From positions 597,079-661,078 of the forward strand of contig NZ_LMDC01000023.1 in NCBI RefSeq assembly GCF_001425705.1: a stretch of DNA of 64,000 bases, written 5' to 3'. Below, in pieces: positions 1 to 8,936 of the stretch (the stretch's first letter is position 1; each line of letters begins with the position of its first letter). The position numbers and the translations under genes are program-made. The notes beneath the pieces are model-generated. The model was not told where the DNA came from and did not search any database. It was given only the letters and a program-made list of their open reading frames with translations. The DNA comes from Pelomonas sp. Root1217 (GTDB taxonomy: Bacteria; Pseudomonadota; Gammaproteobacteria; Burkholderiales; Burkholderiaceae_C).

Positions 1-44
1 GATGGGCGCTATGAGCGGTTGAGGCAGCGCTACTTCCGCTGAGG

Positions 45-67
45 GCGGGCGGCGCCATGCCGCCCGC
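45..67. terminator. Strong hairpin after the first lipoprotein gene
   Basis: A perfect 9-bp stem (GCGGGCGGC / GCCGCCCGC, 5-nt loop) lies 11 bp beyond the stop codon of the minus-strand lipoprotein gene. An outer repeat (GCGGTTGA at 15-22, TCAACCGC at 70-77) nests around it. No run of T follows on either strand, so it may be a terminator needing Rho or a 3' RNA-stability element. Confidence 0.4.
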
Positions 68-78
68 GATCAACCGCC

Positions 79-2445
79 TCAGTTACCGCCGTTGCCGGTG
101 GCGAGCACGAGGCCGTTCACGCCCCCGATCCAGGCCGTGTTGATGTCCACCGCCTGGATGGAGGTGAGATTGAGCAAGGTGCCGCTGGCCTGCTGACGCC
201 AGGTCTTGCCGCCGTCCTGGGTGGCCAGGATGAGGCCGCCGTCGCCAACGATCCAGCCCACCTTGGCGCTTGCGAACTTGATGTCCCGCAGCGTCAGGTT
301 GTTGCCGGCCACCTTGAGCGCGGCCCACTTGGCGCCGCTGTCTTCTGACTTGAGCAGCGTGCCTTCCGAACCCACGGCCCACACGGTCTTGGCATCGGAG
401 AAGGCGAGGGCCTGCAGCGAAGCGGTGGTGCCGGTGTACACGGCGTTCCAAGTAATGCCGGAGTCCGTAGAGACGTACACCGTGCCCGAGCCGCCGACAG
501 CCACCCAGGACTGATCACTGAAGCGCATCGACGTCACGCCGTAAGGCACGCTCAGTTCCGTCCAGGTCTTGCCGCCGTCCTTGGTGTAGGCCGACAGTGC
601 GCCACCGTAGCTGCGCTGCGACCAGCCCAGGTTCTCGTTCGAGAAATAGACGCCCGTGTAATACACGCCTGGCGAGACCGGGCTGGTGAGCCAAGTCTGG
701 CCGCTATCGGTCGACTTGTAGAGGCGACCATCGGAGCCCACCAGCCAGCCAGTCGTCTTGTTGACGAACTGCACCGTCCGCGCCACGCCGAAGTCAGCGC
801 TCTTGAGCTGCCAACTGGCGCCACCATCCTTCGTGGTGAAGGAGCGGCCGGCCGCGTCGGTCATGAACCCGTTCTTGGAGTCGCTGAAGGCCAGCGAGCC
901 CGGATTGCTGCTGTAGCTGTCGATACTCGCGATCACCTTGGTCCAGGTCTGGCCCTTGTCCTTGCTCAGGTAGGTAGCACCCTGACTGTCCATGGTGGAC
1001 AGGGTGTTGGCATCCACCCGGCGAAGGTTGTCGCCCGAGTAGCTGGACGAACTCTGGCTATTGGGGTTATTGAGCCTCGTCCAGGTCTGCCCGCCATCCT
1101 CGCTGAGCGCCAGGCCGTAATAGCTGCTGGCCACGATGTCATTGCCGCCCAGCGACACGTAGGAGTAATAGTAGTAATAGGGGTCGTTCAGCGGTACACC
1201 GAGCGCCGTCCACGTCGCGCCACCATCGGTGCTGCGCAGCAGGCCGTTGCCGCCCATGGCCACCAGCGTCTTGGCGTCTGCAGACATGCTGAGCAAACGC
1301 TGCACACCGGTCGACGTGCCCACGCCTTGGACATCCACCTTGGCCCAGGTGGTGCCGCCGTCCTGCGTGACGCGGAAGGTCTCGATGTAGTTGTACTTCT
1401 GCGTCGTCCAGTCGTAGCTGGAGCCCTTGGCAAAGAACGCGGCACGCAGGTCGTCGCGAGCGATCAGGTGAGTAGTATCGAAGTAGCTGCCGGCCGGCGG
1501 CGTGACGTCCAGCGTGCTCGTGTAGTTCGTGCCGCCGTCTGTCGACACGCGAACGCTGTTGTTCTGCAGGCTCCAGAACTTGCCGGTGGACGTGATCAGG
1601 TAGGGAACGGTCGTCAGAGACTTCCAGGTGACGCCGCCGTCCTTGCTGGCAAAGATCAGCCCGTAATAGTTACCGCTGGCGCCCGAGGTGCGGCCAACGT
1701 AGACCGTCTGGGCATCGACAGGCGTGATGGTGGCCATGTCGTAGCTGTACGAGGAGTCGGGCAGCTTGGACACGGCCCAGGTCGTGCCGCCATCGGTCGT
1801 GCGCAGGAGGGCCCCGAAAGCGCCGCTGGCCCAGCCGTTGTTGGCATCGAAGAATTTGATGCCATAGATGGACGCGGTGATGCCCGTGTTCTGGCGAACC
1901 CAGGTGGTGCCGCCATCGGTCGTCTTGAAGATCTCGCCGTTTTCGCCACCGCGCCAAGCCGTCGTGGCATTCAGGAAATGCACGGAGTTGACGCGGTTGC
2001 CCGTCGGCCGGGGGTTCTGCCAGCACCAGCCGTTGTTGGACGCGCCCGTGCAGTCCAGGCCCTTCACATTGGCGATGTTGGTGATGTTCAGCTTGCTGCG
2101 CACCTCGCGGCTGCTGCCCGCTTCGTTGGTGACCTTGAGCACCACATCGAACTCGCCGCCGCTGGCAAAGCTGTGGCTGGGTGCGGCATCCGTGCTGGTG
2201 CTGCCGTCGCCGAAGTCCCACTGGAACTTGAGGCCGCTCAAAGCGCCGGCGGAGTTGGTGAAATTCACTGCCGTGGCCGACTCGGATGTGGCCGGCGCGG
2301 TGATGGCCAGGTTTTCCGGAATGATGGTGGGTGCCGGAGGCGGGGGAGGCGTGCTGTCGCCGCCACCACCACCGCAGGCCGTCAGTACGGCCGTGGCCAG
2401 GATACTCATTCCCCATGCGCGCATGCGCAGCGTCAACTTCTGCAT
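79..2445 (-). CDS. PKD-domain lipoprotein with YCF48/BNR-like repeats
   Basis: A 788-residue predicted lipoprotein. The N-terminus is a signal peptide ending in a lipobox (AVLTAC, Cys24), followed by a Gly/Pro linker. A PKD domain (about residues 40-125, motif WDFGDGSTST) comes next. The rest, from about residue 170, is built of roughly ten repeats ending in D-G-G/S-x-T-W (for example TTDGGTTW, STDSGQTW), the signature of BNR/YCF48-type beta-propellers. Family knowledge suggests an exported scaffold or assembly protein, or a sialidase-like fold without proven catalysis. The ATG at 2445 was chosen because GGGGAGGA precedes it; a longer frame adds 19 non-signal residues. It is divergent from recG with 128 bp between. 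Substrate and partner are unknown. Confidence 0.8.
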   Translation of the reverse strand: MQKLTLRMRAWGMSILATAVLTACGGGGGDSTPPPPPAPTIIPENLAITAPATSESATAVNFTNSAGALSGLKFQWDFGDGSTSTDAAPSHSFASGGEFDVVLKVTNEAGSSREVRSKLNITNIANVKGLDCTGASNNGWCWQNPRPTGNRVNSVHFLNATTAWRGGENGEIFKTTDGGTTWVRQNTGITASIYGIKFFDANNGWASGAFGALLRTTDGGTTWAVSKLPDSSYSYDMATITPVDAQTVYVGRTSGASGNYYGLIFASKDGGVTWKSLTTVPYLITSTGKFWSLQNNSVRVSTDGGTNYTSTLDVTPPAGSYFDTTHLIARDDLRAAFFAKGSSYDWTTQKYNYIETFRVTQDGGTTWAKVDVQGVGTSTGVQRLLSMSADAKTLVAMGGNGLLRSTDGGATWTALGVPLNDPYYYYYSYVSLGGNDIVASSYYGLALSEDGGQTWTRLNNPNSQSSSSYSGDNLRRVDANTLSTMDSQGATYLSKDKGQTWTKVIASIDSYSSNPGSLAFSDSKNGFMTDAAGRSFTTKDGGASWQLKSADFGVARTVQFVNKTTGWLVGSDGRLYKSTDSGQTWLTSPVSPGVYYTGVYFSNENLGWSQRSYGGALSAYTKDGGKTWTELSVPYGVTSMRFSDQSWVAVGGSGTVYVSTDSGITWNAVYTGTTASLQALAFSDAKTVWAVGSEGTLLKSEDSGAKWAALKVAGNNLTLRDIKFASAKVGWIVGDGGLILATQDGGKTWRQQASGTLLNLTSIQAVDINTAWIGGVNGLVLATGNGGN

Positions 2446-2573
2446 TGCAGTTCCTCCCCTGCCCTCAACCGGGGCTGTTTTTCGGCCGCGATTGTGAAGC
2501 AAAAGAATGACGTTCCACGCGCGCGCCGCTCAGATGAGGGGTCAGCCCGGGACGTGATTCCTACCACCGCACA

Positions 2574-4640
2574 ATGCCGGCCATGTCCGAGGCTCCAACC
2601 CAGCCCCGCCCCGTTGTCAGCAAGTCCGCGCCGCAGAAGGCGATGGAAAGGCTCGGCCTCGTGCGCGACATCGACCTCGCCCTGCACCTGCCGATGCGCT
2701 ATGAGGACGAGACCCAGCTGATCCCCATTGCCGCGCTGCGCGAGAACGAGCCGGCGCAGGTGGAGGGCGTCGTCGTCGACTGCCAGGTGGAGCTGCGCAG
2801 CCGCCGCCAGCTGCTGGTGCGCGTGAAGGACGACTCCGGCACGCTGCTGTTGCGCTTCCTGCACTTCTACCCGTCGCAGCAAAAGCAGATGTCGGCCGCC
2901 ACCCGGCTGCGCGTGCGCGGCGAGGCACGCGTCGGCTTCTTCGGCCGCGAAATGGTGCACCCCGTCGTCAAGGTCGTCGACGAGGGCACGCCGCTGGCCC
3001 AATCACTGACCCCTGTCTACCCGGCCTCGGCGCAGCTGCCGCAGGCCTATCTGCGCAGGGCCGTCGCCTCGGGCCTGGCACGCGCCGACCTGCGCGAGCT
3101 GCTGCCGGCGGGCGTCGTGCCGCAAGGCCTGCCATCGCTGAAGGAGGCACTGCACTATCTGCACCATCCGCCGCCGGACGCCTCCCAGGCGGCGCTGCAC
3201 GAGCACAACCACCCGGCCTGGCAGCGCCTCAAGTTCGAGGAGTTGCTGGCCCAGCAACTGTCGCAGTTGCAGGCCCAGCGTGAGCGCGCCCTGCTCGCGG
3301 CGCCGGCGCTGCGTGCCCATCCAGGCGGTCTGCATGAGAAGCTGCTCGCAGCGCTGCCCTTCCAGCTGACCGGTGCCCAGCAGCGCGTGTCCGAGGAGAT
3401 TGCGCGGGACCTGGCCCGGCCACAGCCGACGCACCGGCTGCTGCAGGGCGACGTGGGCTCTGGCAAGACCGTCGTCGCCGCCCTGGCCGCGGCCGTGGCC
3501 ATCGACGCCGGCTGGCAGTGCGCGCTGATGGCGCCCACCGAGATCCTGGCCGAGCAGCATTTCCGCAAGCTGGTGCAGTGGCTGGAGCCGCTGGGCCTGA
3601 AGGTCGCGTGGCTCACCGGCAGCGTGAAGGGCAAGGCGCGGCAGAAGATGCTCGATGCTGCCGCCTCGGGCGAGGCCCAACTCGTCATCGGCACGCATGC
3701 CGTCATCGAGGACAAGGTGAAGTTCGCGCGGCTGGGCCTGGCCATCATTGACGAGCAGCATCGCTTTGGCGTGGCGCAGCGGCTGGCCTTGCGCAACAAG
3801 CTCAAGGCGATGGACCTGGAGCCGCACCTGCTCATGATGAGCGCGACACCGATCCCCCGCACTCTGGCGATGACCTATTTCGCCGACCTGGACGTGTCTA
3901 CCATCGACGAGCTGCCGCCTGGCCGCAGCCCCATCGTGACCAAGGTGTTTACCGAGTCCAAGCGGCACGACGTGCTCGACAAGATCCGCGGCGCCGTGGC
4001 GGATGGGGCCCAGGTCTACTGGGTCTGCCCGCTGGTGGAGGAGTCGGAGGCCATCGACCTGCGCAATGCCACCGAGACCCACGAGGAGTTGGCCGCGGCG
4101 CTGCAAGGCAAGGCCGTCGGCCTGTTGCATGGCCGCATGTCGTCCGGCGACAAGGCCGCGGTCATGGCGCAGTTCTCCGGCGGAGCGATGAGTGTGCTGG
4201 TGGCGACCACGGTCATCGAGGTCGGCGTGGACGTGCCCAACGCCAGCCTGATGGTCATCGAGCATGCCGAGCGCTTCGGCCTGGCGCAGCTGCACCAGCT
4301 GCGCGGCCGCGTGGGCCGCGGCGCGAAAGCCAGCGTGTGCGTGCTGATCTACAGCCCGCCGCTGTCCGACACAGGCAAGTCGCGGCTCAAGGCCATGGCG
4401 GAGACGACCGACGGCTTCGAGATCGCGCGGCGCGACCTGGACATCCGCGGCCCCGGCGAGTTCATGGGCTCGCGACAGAGCGGCGCCGAGCTGCTGCGGT
4501 TTGCCGATCTGCAGGAGGACGCGCCGCTGCTAGTCGCGGCCCGCAAGCTCGCCCCCGAGCTGCTGGATCGCCACCCGGCTGCAGCGGCCGCGCAGGTGAG
4601 GCGCTGGTTGGGCACCAAGGCGGAGTTCCTCAAGGCTTGA
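2574..4640 (+). CDS. recG: ATP-dependent DNA helicase RecG
   Basis: RecG reverses stalled replication forks and branch-migrates Holliday junctions. The protein is 688 residues, close to the usual 690 or so. An N-terminal wedge/OB domain is followed by the helicase core: Walker A GDVGSGKT (292-298 region), DEQHRFG at 393-399 (the DEQH box), MSATPIPRTLA (motif III), then TTVIEVGVDVPNAS and QLRGRVGRG (motifs V and VI). Two in-frame ATGs lie 9 bp apart (2574 and 2583), neither with a clear ribosome site. In several Betaproteobacteria recG is adjacent to oxyR; here oxyR is about 8 kb downstream. Confidence 0.97.
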   Translation: MPAMSEAPTQPRPVVSKSAPQKAMERLGLVRDIDLALHLPMRYEDETQLIPIAALRENEPAQVEGVVVDCQVELRSRRQLLVRVKDDSGTLLLRFLHFYPSQQKQMSAATRLRVRGEARVGFFGREMVHPVVKVVDEGTPLAQSLTPVYPASAQLPQAYLRRAVASGLARADLRELLPAGVVPQGLPSLKEALHYLHHPPPDASQAALHEHNHPAWQRLKFEELLAQQLSQLQAQRERALLAAPALRAHPGGLHEKLLAALPFQLTGAQQRVSEEIARDLARPQPTHRLLQGDVGSGKTVVAALAAAVAIDAGWQCALMAPTEILAEQHFRKLVQWLEPLGLKVAWLTGSVKGKARQKMLDAAASGEAQLVIGTHAVIEDKVKFARLGLAIIDEQHRFGVAQRLALRNKLKAMDLEPHLLMMSATPIPRTLAMTYFADLDVSTIDELPPGRSPIVTKVFTESKRHDVLDKIRGAVADGAQVYWVCPLVEESEAIDLRNATETHEELAAALQGKAVGLLHGRMSSGDKAAVMAQFSGGAMSVLVATTVIEVGVDVPNASLMVIEHAERFGLAQLHQLRGRVGRGAKASVCVLIYSPPLSDTGKSRLKAMAETTDGFEIARRDLDIRGPGEFMGSRQSGAELLRFADLQEDAPLLVAARKLAPELLDRHPAAAAAQVRRWLGTKAEFLKA

Positions 4641-4666
4641 GCGGGCCCGCGAGGCCGGAGGTCAGC

Positions 4667-4855
4667 TCACTTGCAGGTGAAGCTTTTGGCGTTCACTTCC
4701 TTGACGTTGCCGGTGCCGCAGGTCGCGACAGCCTGCTCGCTCATCTTGGTGATGGCGGCGGAGTCGGTCGTTGACGTGATGGGCGGCGCGAACACGCAGG
4801 CGCTGAGCAGGCTGGTGGCAGTCAGGGCGAGGGCGAAGGAGGCGAGGCGGGTCAT
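4667..4855 (-). CDS. Small lipoprotein, 62 aa
   Basis: A short predicted lipoprotein: signal peptide with lipobox LLSAC (Cys20), then about 42 mature residues ending in a cysteine (SFTCK). The region after the signal (VFAPPITSTTDSAAITKMSE) has no family I recognise. The second pair of cysteines (ATCGTG...FTC) could form one disulfide in the periplasm. The start at 4855 is the ATG directly before the hydrophobic segment. It is convergent with recG (26-bp gap) and follows the phosphofructokinase gene by 126 bp. Confidence 0.75.
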   Translation of the reverse strand: MTRLASFALALTATSLLSACVFAPPITSTTDSAAITKMSEQAVATCGTGNVKEVNAKSFTCK

Positions 4856-4981
4856 GCGATGTCCGGTGGTGGTTGAAAGCGCCGCAGCGTAGCGGCGGCA
4901 AGCACGGCGGTCGCTGGACGGCGGACAGAGCGTCGTTTCGCGCAGACAGGCTGCATCCACGCCGGACGGCCCGCGCGCTCG

Positions 4982-6103
4982 TCAGGCGCCCAGGCAGATG
5001 CCCAGGTCGCGCGCCGTGGCCAACGTATCGCCGTCCAGCGGCACGGTTTTCATGCGGCCGGCCACCTCGGCCAGCGGCACCGGTCGGACATCGTTGCCAT
5101 CCAGCGCCACCATGACGCCGCTGTCACCTGCGGCCAGCGCACGCACCGCCGCCGCGCCGAAGCGCAGGGCCGCGACCCGGTCGAAGGCCGTCGGGCTGCC
5201 ACCGCGAAGCAGGTGGCCGAGCACGACGCAGCGTGCGTCCTTGCCCGTCAGCCGCGCCAGCGCCTGGCTGACCTGCTCGCCCATACCGCCCAGGCGCTCT
5301 GCATGGCCGGCCTCGGCCGGCGCACACAGCGCGCGCATGCCGCCCGCGGGGCAGGCACCTTCGGCCACGACGACGAGGGAATAAGCCAATCCGCGGGCCT
5401 CGCGCTGCGCCACCATCGCCGCGACAGGCGCCAGCTCGAAGGGCAGCTCGGGCAGCAGGATGGCGTGGGCCCCGCCGGCCAGGCCGGCATGCAGCGCGAT
5501 CCAGCCGGCATAACGGCCCATCACCTCGACGACGATGACGCGGTGGTGGCTGGCCGCCGTGGTGTGCAGCCGGTCGATGCATTCGGCCGCGAAGGCCACG
5601 GCGCTGTCGAAGCCGAAGGTGGTGACGGTGCGATCAAGGTCGTTGTCGATGGTCTTGGGCACGCCGACCACGCGCAGGCCACGCAGGGCCAGCCTGTGCG
5701 CAATGGCCAGCGAGCCGTCGCCGCCCACGGCCACCAGCGCATCGATGCCGTCGCGGGCCAGCGCATCGAGCAGGTCCTGAGAACGGTCGACCAGGGCGGC
5801 GCTGCCGTCGGCCTGAACGGTCGGGAAGGCGAAGGGGTCGCCCTTGTTGGTGGAGCCCAGCAAGGTGCCACCCAGTGCGGCGATGCCTTCGACGCGCGCG
5901 GCCGTCAGCGGCGTGCAGCCGCCTTGGGGGTAGCGCTCGGGCCGCAACAGGCCGTCGTAGCCGTCGCGGATGCCGACGCAGGTCCAGCCTCGCTGCAGCG
6001 CGGCCCGCGTGACGGCGCAGATGACCGCGTTCAGGCCCGGCGCGTCGCCGCCACCGGTGGTGATGGCGATGCGACGGATGGGCGGGGCGGTGTCGACAGG
6101 CAT
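4982..6103 (-). CDS. 6-phosphofructokinase family protein
   Basis: A 373-residue PFK-family enzyme phosphorylating fructose 6-phosphate. Visible motifs: phosphate-donor loop TTGGGDAPGLN, VAVGGDGSLA (127-131 region), PKTIDND (149-155) and VVEVMGRYAGW. Gly in GGDGS is typical of ATP enzymes, where pyrophosphate enzymes usually have Asp. Lys in PKTIDND is more typical of pyrophosphate-type or group III enzymes; E. coli PfkA has PGTIDND. The donor is therefore unsettled. It is about 50 residues longer than E. coli PfkA. It starts 24 bp after the LytTR regulator gene and may be co-transcribed with it. Confidence 0.9.
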   Translation of the reverse strand: MPVDTAPPIRRIAITTGGGDAPGLNAVICAVTRAALQRGWTCVGIRDGYDGLLRPERYPQGGCTPLTAARVEGIAALGGTLLGSTNKGDPFAFPTVQADGSAALVDRSQDLLDALARDGIDALVAVGGDGSLAIAHRLALRGLRVVGVPKTIDNDLDRTVTTFGFDSAVAFAAECIDRLHTTAASHHRVIVVEVMGRYAGWIALHAGLAGGAHAILLPELPFELAPVAAMVAQREARGLAYSLVVVAEGACPAGGMRALCAPAEAGHAERLGGMGEQVSQALARLTGKDARCVVLGHLLRGGSPTAFDRVAALRFGAAAVRALAAGDSGVMVALDGNDVRPVPLAEVAGRMKTVPLDGDTLATARDLGICLGA

Positions 6104-6127
6104 GGCCGGAAGTCTGCCACCCCGGGG

Positions 6128-6847
6128 TCAGAGTTCCAGCTTCTCGCGCAGCAACTTGGCCTGGCGCCGCGACACCTCGACCTGATGGCCATCGCGCAGC
6201 GTGACGCGGTAGCCGTCGTTGCGCCAGGGCTCGATGCCCTGGACCCAGCGCAGGTTGATCAGGTGACTGCGGCTGGCGCGGAAGAAGAGCTGCGGGTCCA
6301 GCCGCTCCTCCAGGCCGGTGAGCGTGCGCGCGATCAGCGGGCGCTGGCCATCGAACCAGGCCTGCGCATAGTTGCCGCAGGCCTCGAAGCCGGCCACGTC
6401 GCCCAGGCGCACGAACCAGCAGCGCTCCCCGTCGCGCAGGAAGACCATGTCGTCGGCGCCCTTCAGCGCCGACGTGGGTGCAGCGGCGGGCACGGGGCGC
6501 AGGCGCAGCCGCGCCTTGGCGAGCGCAGCCTCCAACCGCCCGGCGTCGATGGGCTTGAGCAGGTAGTCCAGCGCATTGCGCTCGAAGGCGGCCAGCGCAT
6601 GCTGGTCATAGGCCGTGGTGAAGACAACGAGCGGCACATGTTCCAGTTGATCGAGCAGGTCGAAGCCGGTCGCGCCGGGCAGCTCCACGTCGAGCAGCAG
6701 CAACTCGGGCTGCAGCGTGTTGATGGCCTCGCGCGCCGGCGCCAGTTCGGCGGCCTCGCCAACGACGTCGGCATCGGGGATGGCGGCCAGCAACGTGCGC
6801 AGTTCCTGGCGGGCCAGGCGCGAGTCCTCGACGATGTAGATCCTCAT
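6128..6847 (-). CDS. LytTR-family response regulator
   Basis: A 239-residue two-component regulator. The N-terminal receiver domain has acidic residues near VEDS, the phospho-acceptor Asp53 in LLLLDVELPG and Lys in LLKPID. The C-terminal part (about 135-239) is a LytTR DNA-binding domain, with FFRASRSHLINLRWV followed by the basic VEVSRRQAKLL. Its start overlaps the kinase stop by four bases (ATGA), implying translational coupling. AlgR/LytR-type regulators control exopolysaccharide, pili or autolysis; the target here is unknown. No LytTR direct repeats were identified. Confidence 0.93.
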   Translation of the reverse strand: MRIYIVEDSRLARQELRTLLAAIPDADVVGEAAELAPAREAINTLQPELLLLDVELPGATGFDLLDQLEHVPLVVFTTAYDQHALAAFERNALDYLLKPIDAGRLEAALAKARLRLRPVPAAAPTSALKGADDMVFLRDGERCWFVRLGDVAGFEACGNYAQAWFDGQRPLIARTLTGLEERLDPQLFFRASRSHLINLRWVQGIEPWRNDGYRVTLRDGHQVEVSRRQAKLLREKLEL

Positions 6848-7884
6848 GCGTTCAGTTCCACAGTGACATTGACACGGCCGTCAGCCGCCGCGATGCGGCA
6901 GCCCGCGCCGTTGCCGCCAGCGCGCGCAAGGCGCTCGCGCAGGTTGGCCAGGCCCAGGCCGGTGCTGTCCGTCGACCCCGGCTTCCACTGGCCTGGGTTG
7001 TCGACGGCAATGTTCAACTTGCCGCCGTCGCGCCCGATACGGATGTCCACAACACCGCCGCCGGCCGTGCGCGCAATGCCATGCTTGATCGCGTTCTCCA
7101 CCAGCAGCTGCAACAGCATCGGCGGCACGCTGGCGCTCGCCGTGGCCGGGTCGACCTGCCAGTCCACACGCAACCTCTCCTCATGGTGCAGCTGCTCCAG
7201 CGCGATGTAGTCGCGCACAACCGCCAGCTCGTCGGCCAGCGGCACGCGTTCCTTGGCGCTGTGCTGCAAGGTGTGGCGCAGCGTATTGGACAGACGGCTC
7301 AGCATCTCGCGGGCGCGCGCTGGGTCTTCGTTGATGAGGGCACGCAGATTGTTCAGCGCGTTGAACAGAAAGTGCGGGTTGATCTGGGCACGCAGCACCT
7401 GCAGCTCCAGCTCGCGCGCGGCGGCCTCGGCCTGCCATTTGGCGACTTCGCCGACACGCCAGCGGTGCAACATCTGCAGGCCCATCCAGACGGCCATCCA
7501 CAACCACAGCATGATGGTGGTGTTGACCGTATAGCTCAGCAGCACCAGCCAGCCTTGCGGCACATTGGGTGGGAAGTGCAGCAGGCCCAGCGAGATCCCG
7601 GCCCAGTTGATGGCGAAGAGCATGGCCTGCACGGCCAAGGCAAACAGCGGCGGCAGCAGAGCCAGCCTCAGCAGCAAAGCGGGTGGTGAACGGTCCAGCC
7701 AGGCGCGGCGCAGGGCCAGGGCGCGCAAGCCCTCGCTGGCCGCCCACAAGCCGCCACCGACGCAGACCATCACAAAGACAAATGAGGCGTTGAGCGGCTG
7801 GAAGCTCGACACCATCGCGAGCGAAACGGCCACGTAGCCGCCCCACAGCAGCGCCTGCACCGCCATCCGCTTGCGCGTGTCCAT
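6844..7884 (-). CDS. LytS/AlgZ-type sensor histidine kinase
   Basis: A 346-residue inner-membrane sensor kinase. Four hydrophobic segments occupy about residues 8-140. They are followed by a short helix and the His_kinase domain QINPHFLFNALNN, with phospho-acceptor His171. The ATPase part has VENAIKHGI (N box) and GLGLANLRERL (G box). The ATG at 7884 is preceded by GGAGGG; the longer open frame upstream has no membrane segment and was rejected. The gene follows the hydrolase by 19 bp and overlaps the regulator by 4 bp, giving a hydrolase-kinase-regulator unit. No extracellular sensing domain is visible. Confidence 0.92.
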   Translation of the reverse strand: MDTRKRMAVQALLWGGYVAVSLAMVSSFQPLNASFVFVMVCVGGGLWAASEGLRALALRRAWLDRSPPALLLRLALLPPLFALAVQAMLFAINWAGISLGLLHFPPNVPQGWLVLLSYTVNTTIMLWLWMAVWMGLQMLHRWRVGEVAKWQAEAAARELELQVLRAQINPHFLFNALNNLRALINEDPARAREMLSRLSNTLRHTLQHSAKERVPLADELAVVRDYIALEQLHHEERLRVDWQVDPATASASVPPMLLQLLVENAIKHGIARTAGGGVVDIRIGRDGGKLNIAVDNPGQWKPGSTDSTGLGLANLRERLARAGGNGAGCRIAAADGRVNVTVELNA

Positions 7885-7903
7885 GCCCTCCAGCCCCCTC
7901 GAT

Positions 7904-8803
7904 TTACTTGGCGGCCGCCAGGAAACCCTTGACCTCGCCGACCAGCCAGTCGGCATCGTCCCACATGAGGAAGTGGTAGCCGCGCTGGCTCATCGAGACC
8001 TTCACGCCCTCGAGGCCGGCGTACTGGGCCTCGAAGATCTTCTTCGTGCTCTCCAGCGTCGAGCCCATGGGCTCGTAGGCCGCCCAGGCGCCGAGCACCA
8101 GAGTCGGTGCGGTGATCCTGGGCAGCAGCGGACGCAGGTCCTCGCCCCACAGTTCCGACATGGCCTGGGCCGAGGTGGTGCGGTCGCTGGCCATGCTCCA
8201 GGCAAAGACACGCTCGTTGTTGGCGGGCGTGCGGCTCATGCCCATGGACCCCTGGCGGGCGCCGGCCTCCCACTGCGCCGGGGTGGCGGACGACATCTGC
8301 TGGCGCATGGCCGCGGCGGCGCCCTTGGCCGTCTCGGGCGTCATGCCGCGCAGGCCGGCGAGGAAGGGCAGGGAGTCGACGATGACGAGGCGCTCGATGC
8401 GGCCGGGCTTCTCGGCTGCCATCTGCAGCGCCAGCACGCCGCCCAGGCTGTGGCCCATGACGACGGGTCGATCAAGCTTGCGATGGTCCATATAGGCCAG
8501 CAGGCGGTCGCGCATGCCGGCCAGGAAGTTGTCCGTCGCCACCGCAGGCGCGCCGGCAAAGCCGGGCAACTGCGCAATGTGGCATTGCACGCCCGGCTGC
8601 AGGGCCGCGCAGGTCTCGGCCCAGGTGGATGCGGCGCTGTTCAAGCCCGGGATCATCAGGACCGGCCGGCCCTGGCCGACAACGTCGATCTTGAGATCGC
8701 GAAACTCGGCCGGCGCCGCCTGGCTGTTGCTCACGTACAGGGCCGTCACGATGGCCACGGCAGCACCGAACAGGCCCATCCAGGAACGTTTGGCAATCGA
8801 CAT
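7904..8803 (-). CDS. Exported alpha/beta hydrolase
   Basis: A 299-residue alpha/beta-hydrolase with an N-terminal signal or anchor (residues 8-30). The oxyanion region reads MIPGLNSAAS, the nucleophile is Ser119 in MGHSLGG, and the likely catalytic His is in RGYHFLMW near the C-terminus. The ATG at 8803 has GGAG six bases upstream; two ATGs further upstream lack this. It probably acts in the periplasm on a small ester or amide. It leads the operon with the LytS/LytTR two-component genes, so it could process a signal for that kinase, but that is inference. Confidence 0.85.
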   Translation of the reverse strand: MSIAKRSWMGLFGAAVAIVTALYVSNSQAAPAEFRDLKIDVVGQGRPVLMIPGLNSAASTWAETCAALQPGVQCHIAQLPGFAGAPAVATDNFLAGMRDRLLAYMDHRKLDRPVVMGHSLGGVLALQMAAEKPGRIERLVIVDSLPFLAGLRGMTPETAKGAAAAMRQQMSSATPAQWEAGARQGSMGMSRTPANNERVFAWSMASDRTTSAQAMSELWGEDLRPLLPRITAPTLVLGAWAAYEPMGSTLESTKKIFEAQYAGLEGVKVSMSQRGYHFLMWDDADWLVGEVKGFLAAAK

Positions 8804-8936
8804 GCAAGTCTCCATCAAGGTTGCGATGGAGGCATGTTCGCCACGTGCGGGCCGGGCCGCTCGGGCTTGATGACGAACGGCGAGCCGCGCGGACGAATGG
8901 CGAAGCGAGGCGGCGAACGGCCCGCGACTTCAGACC

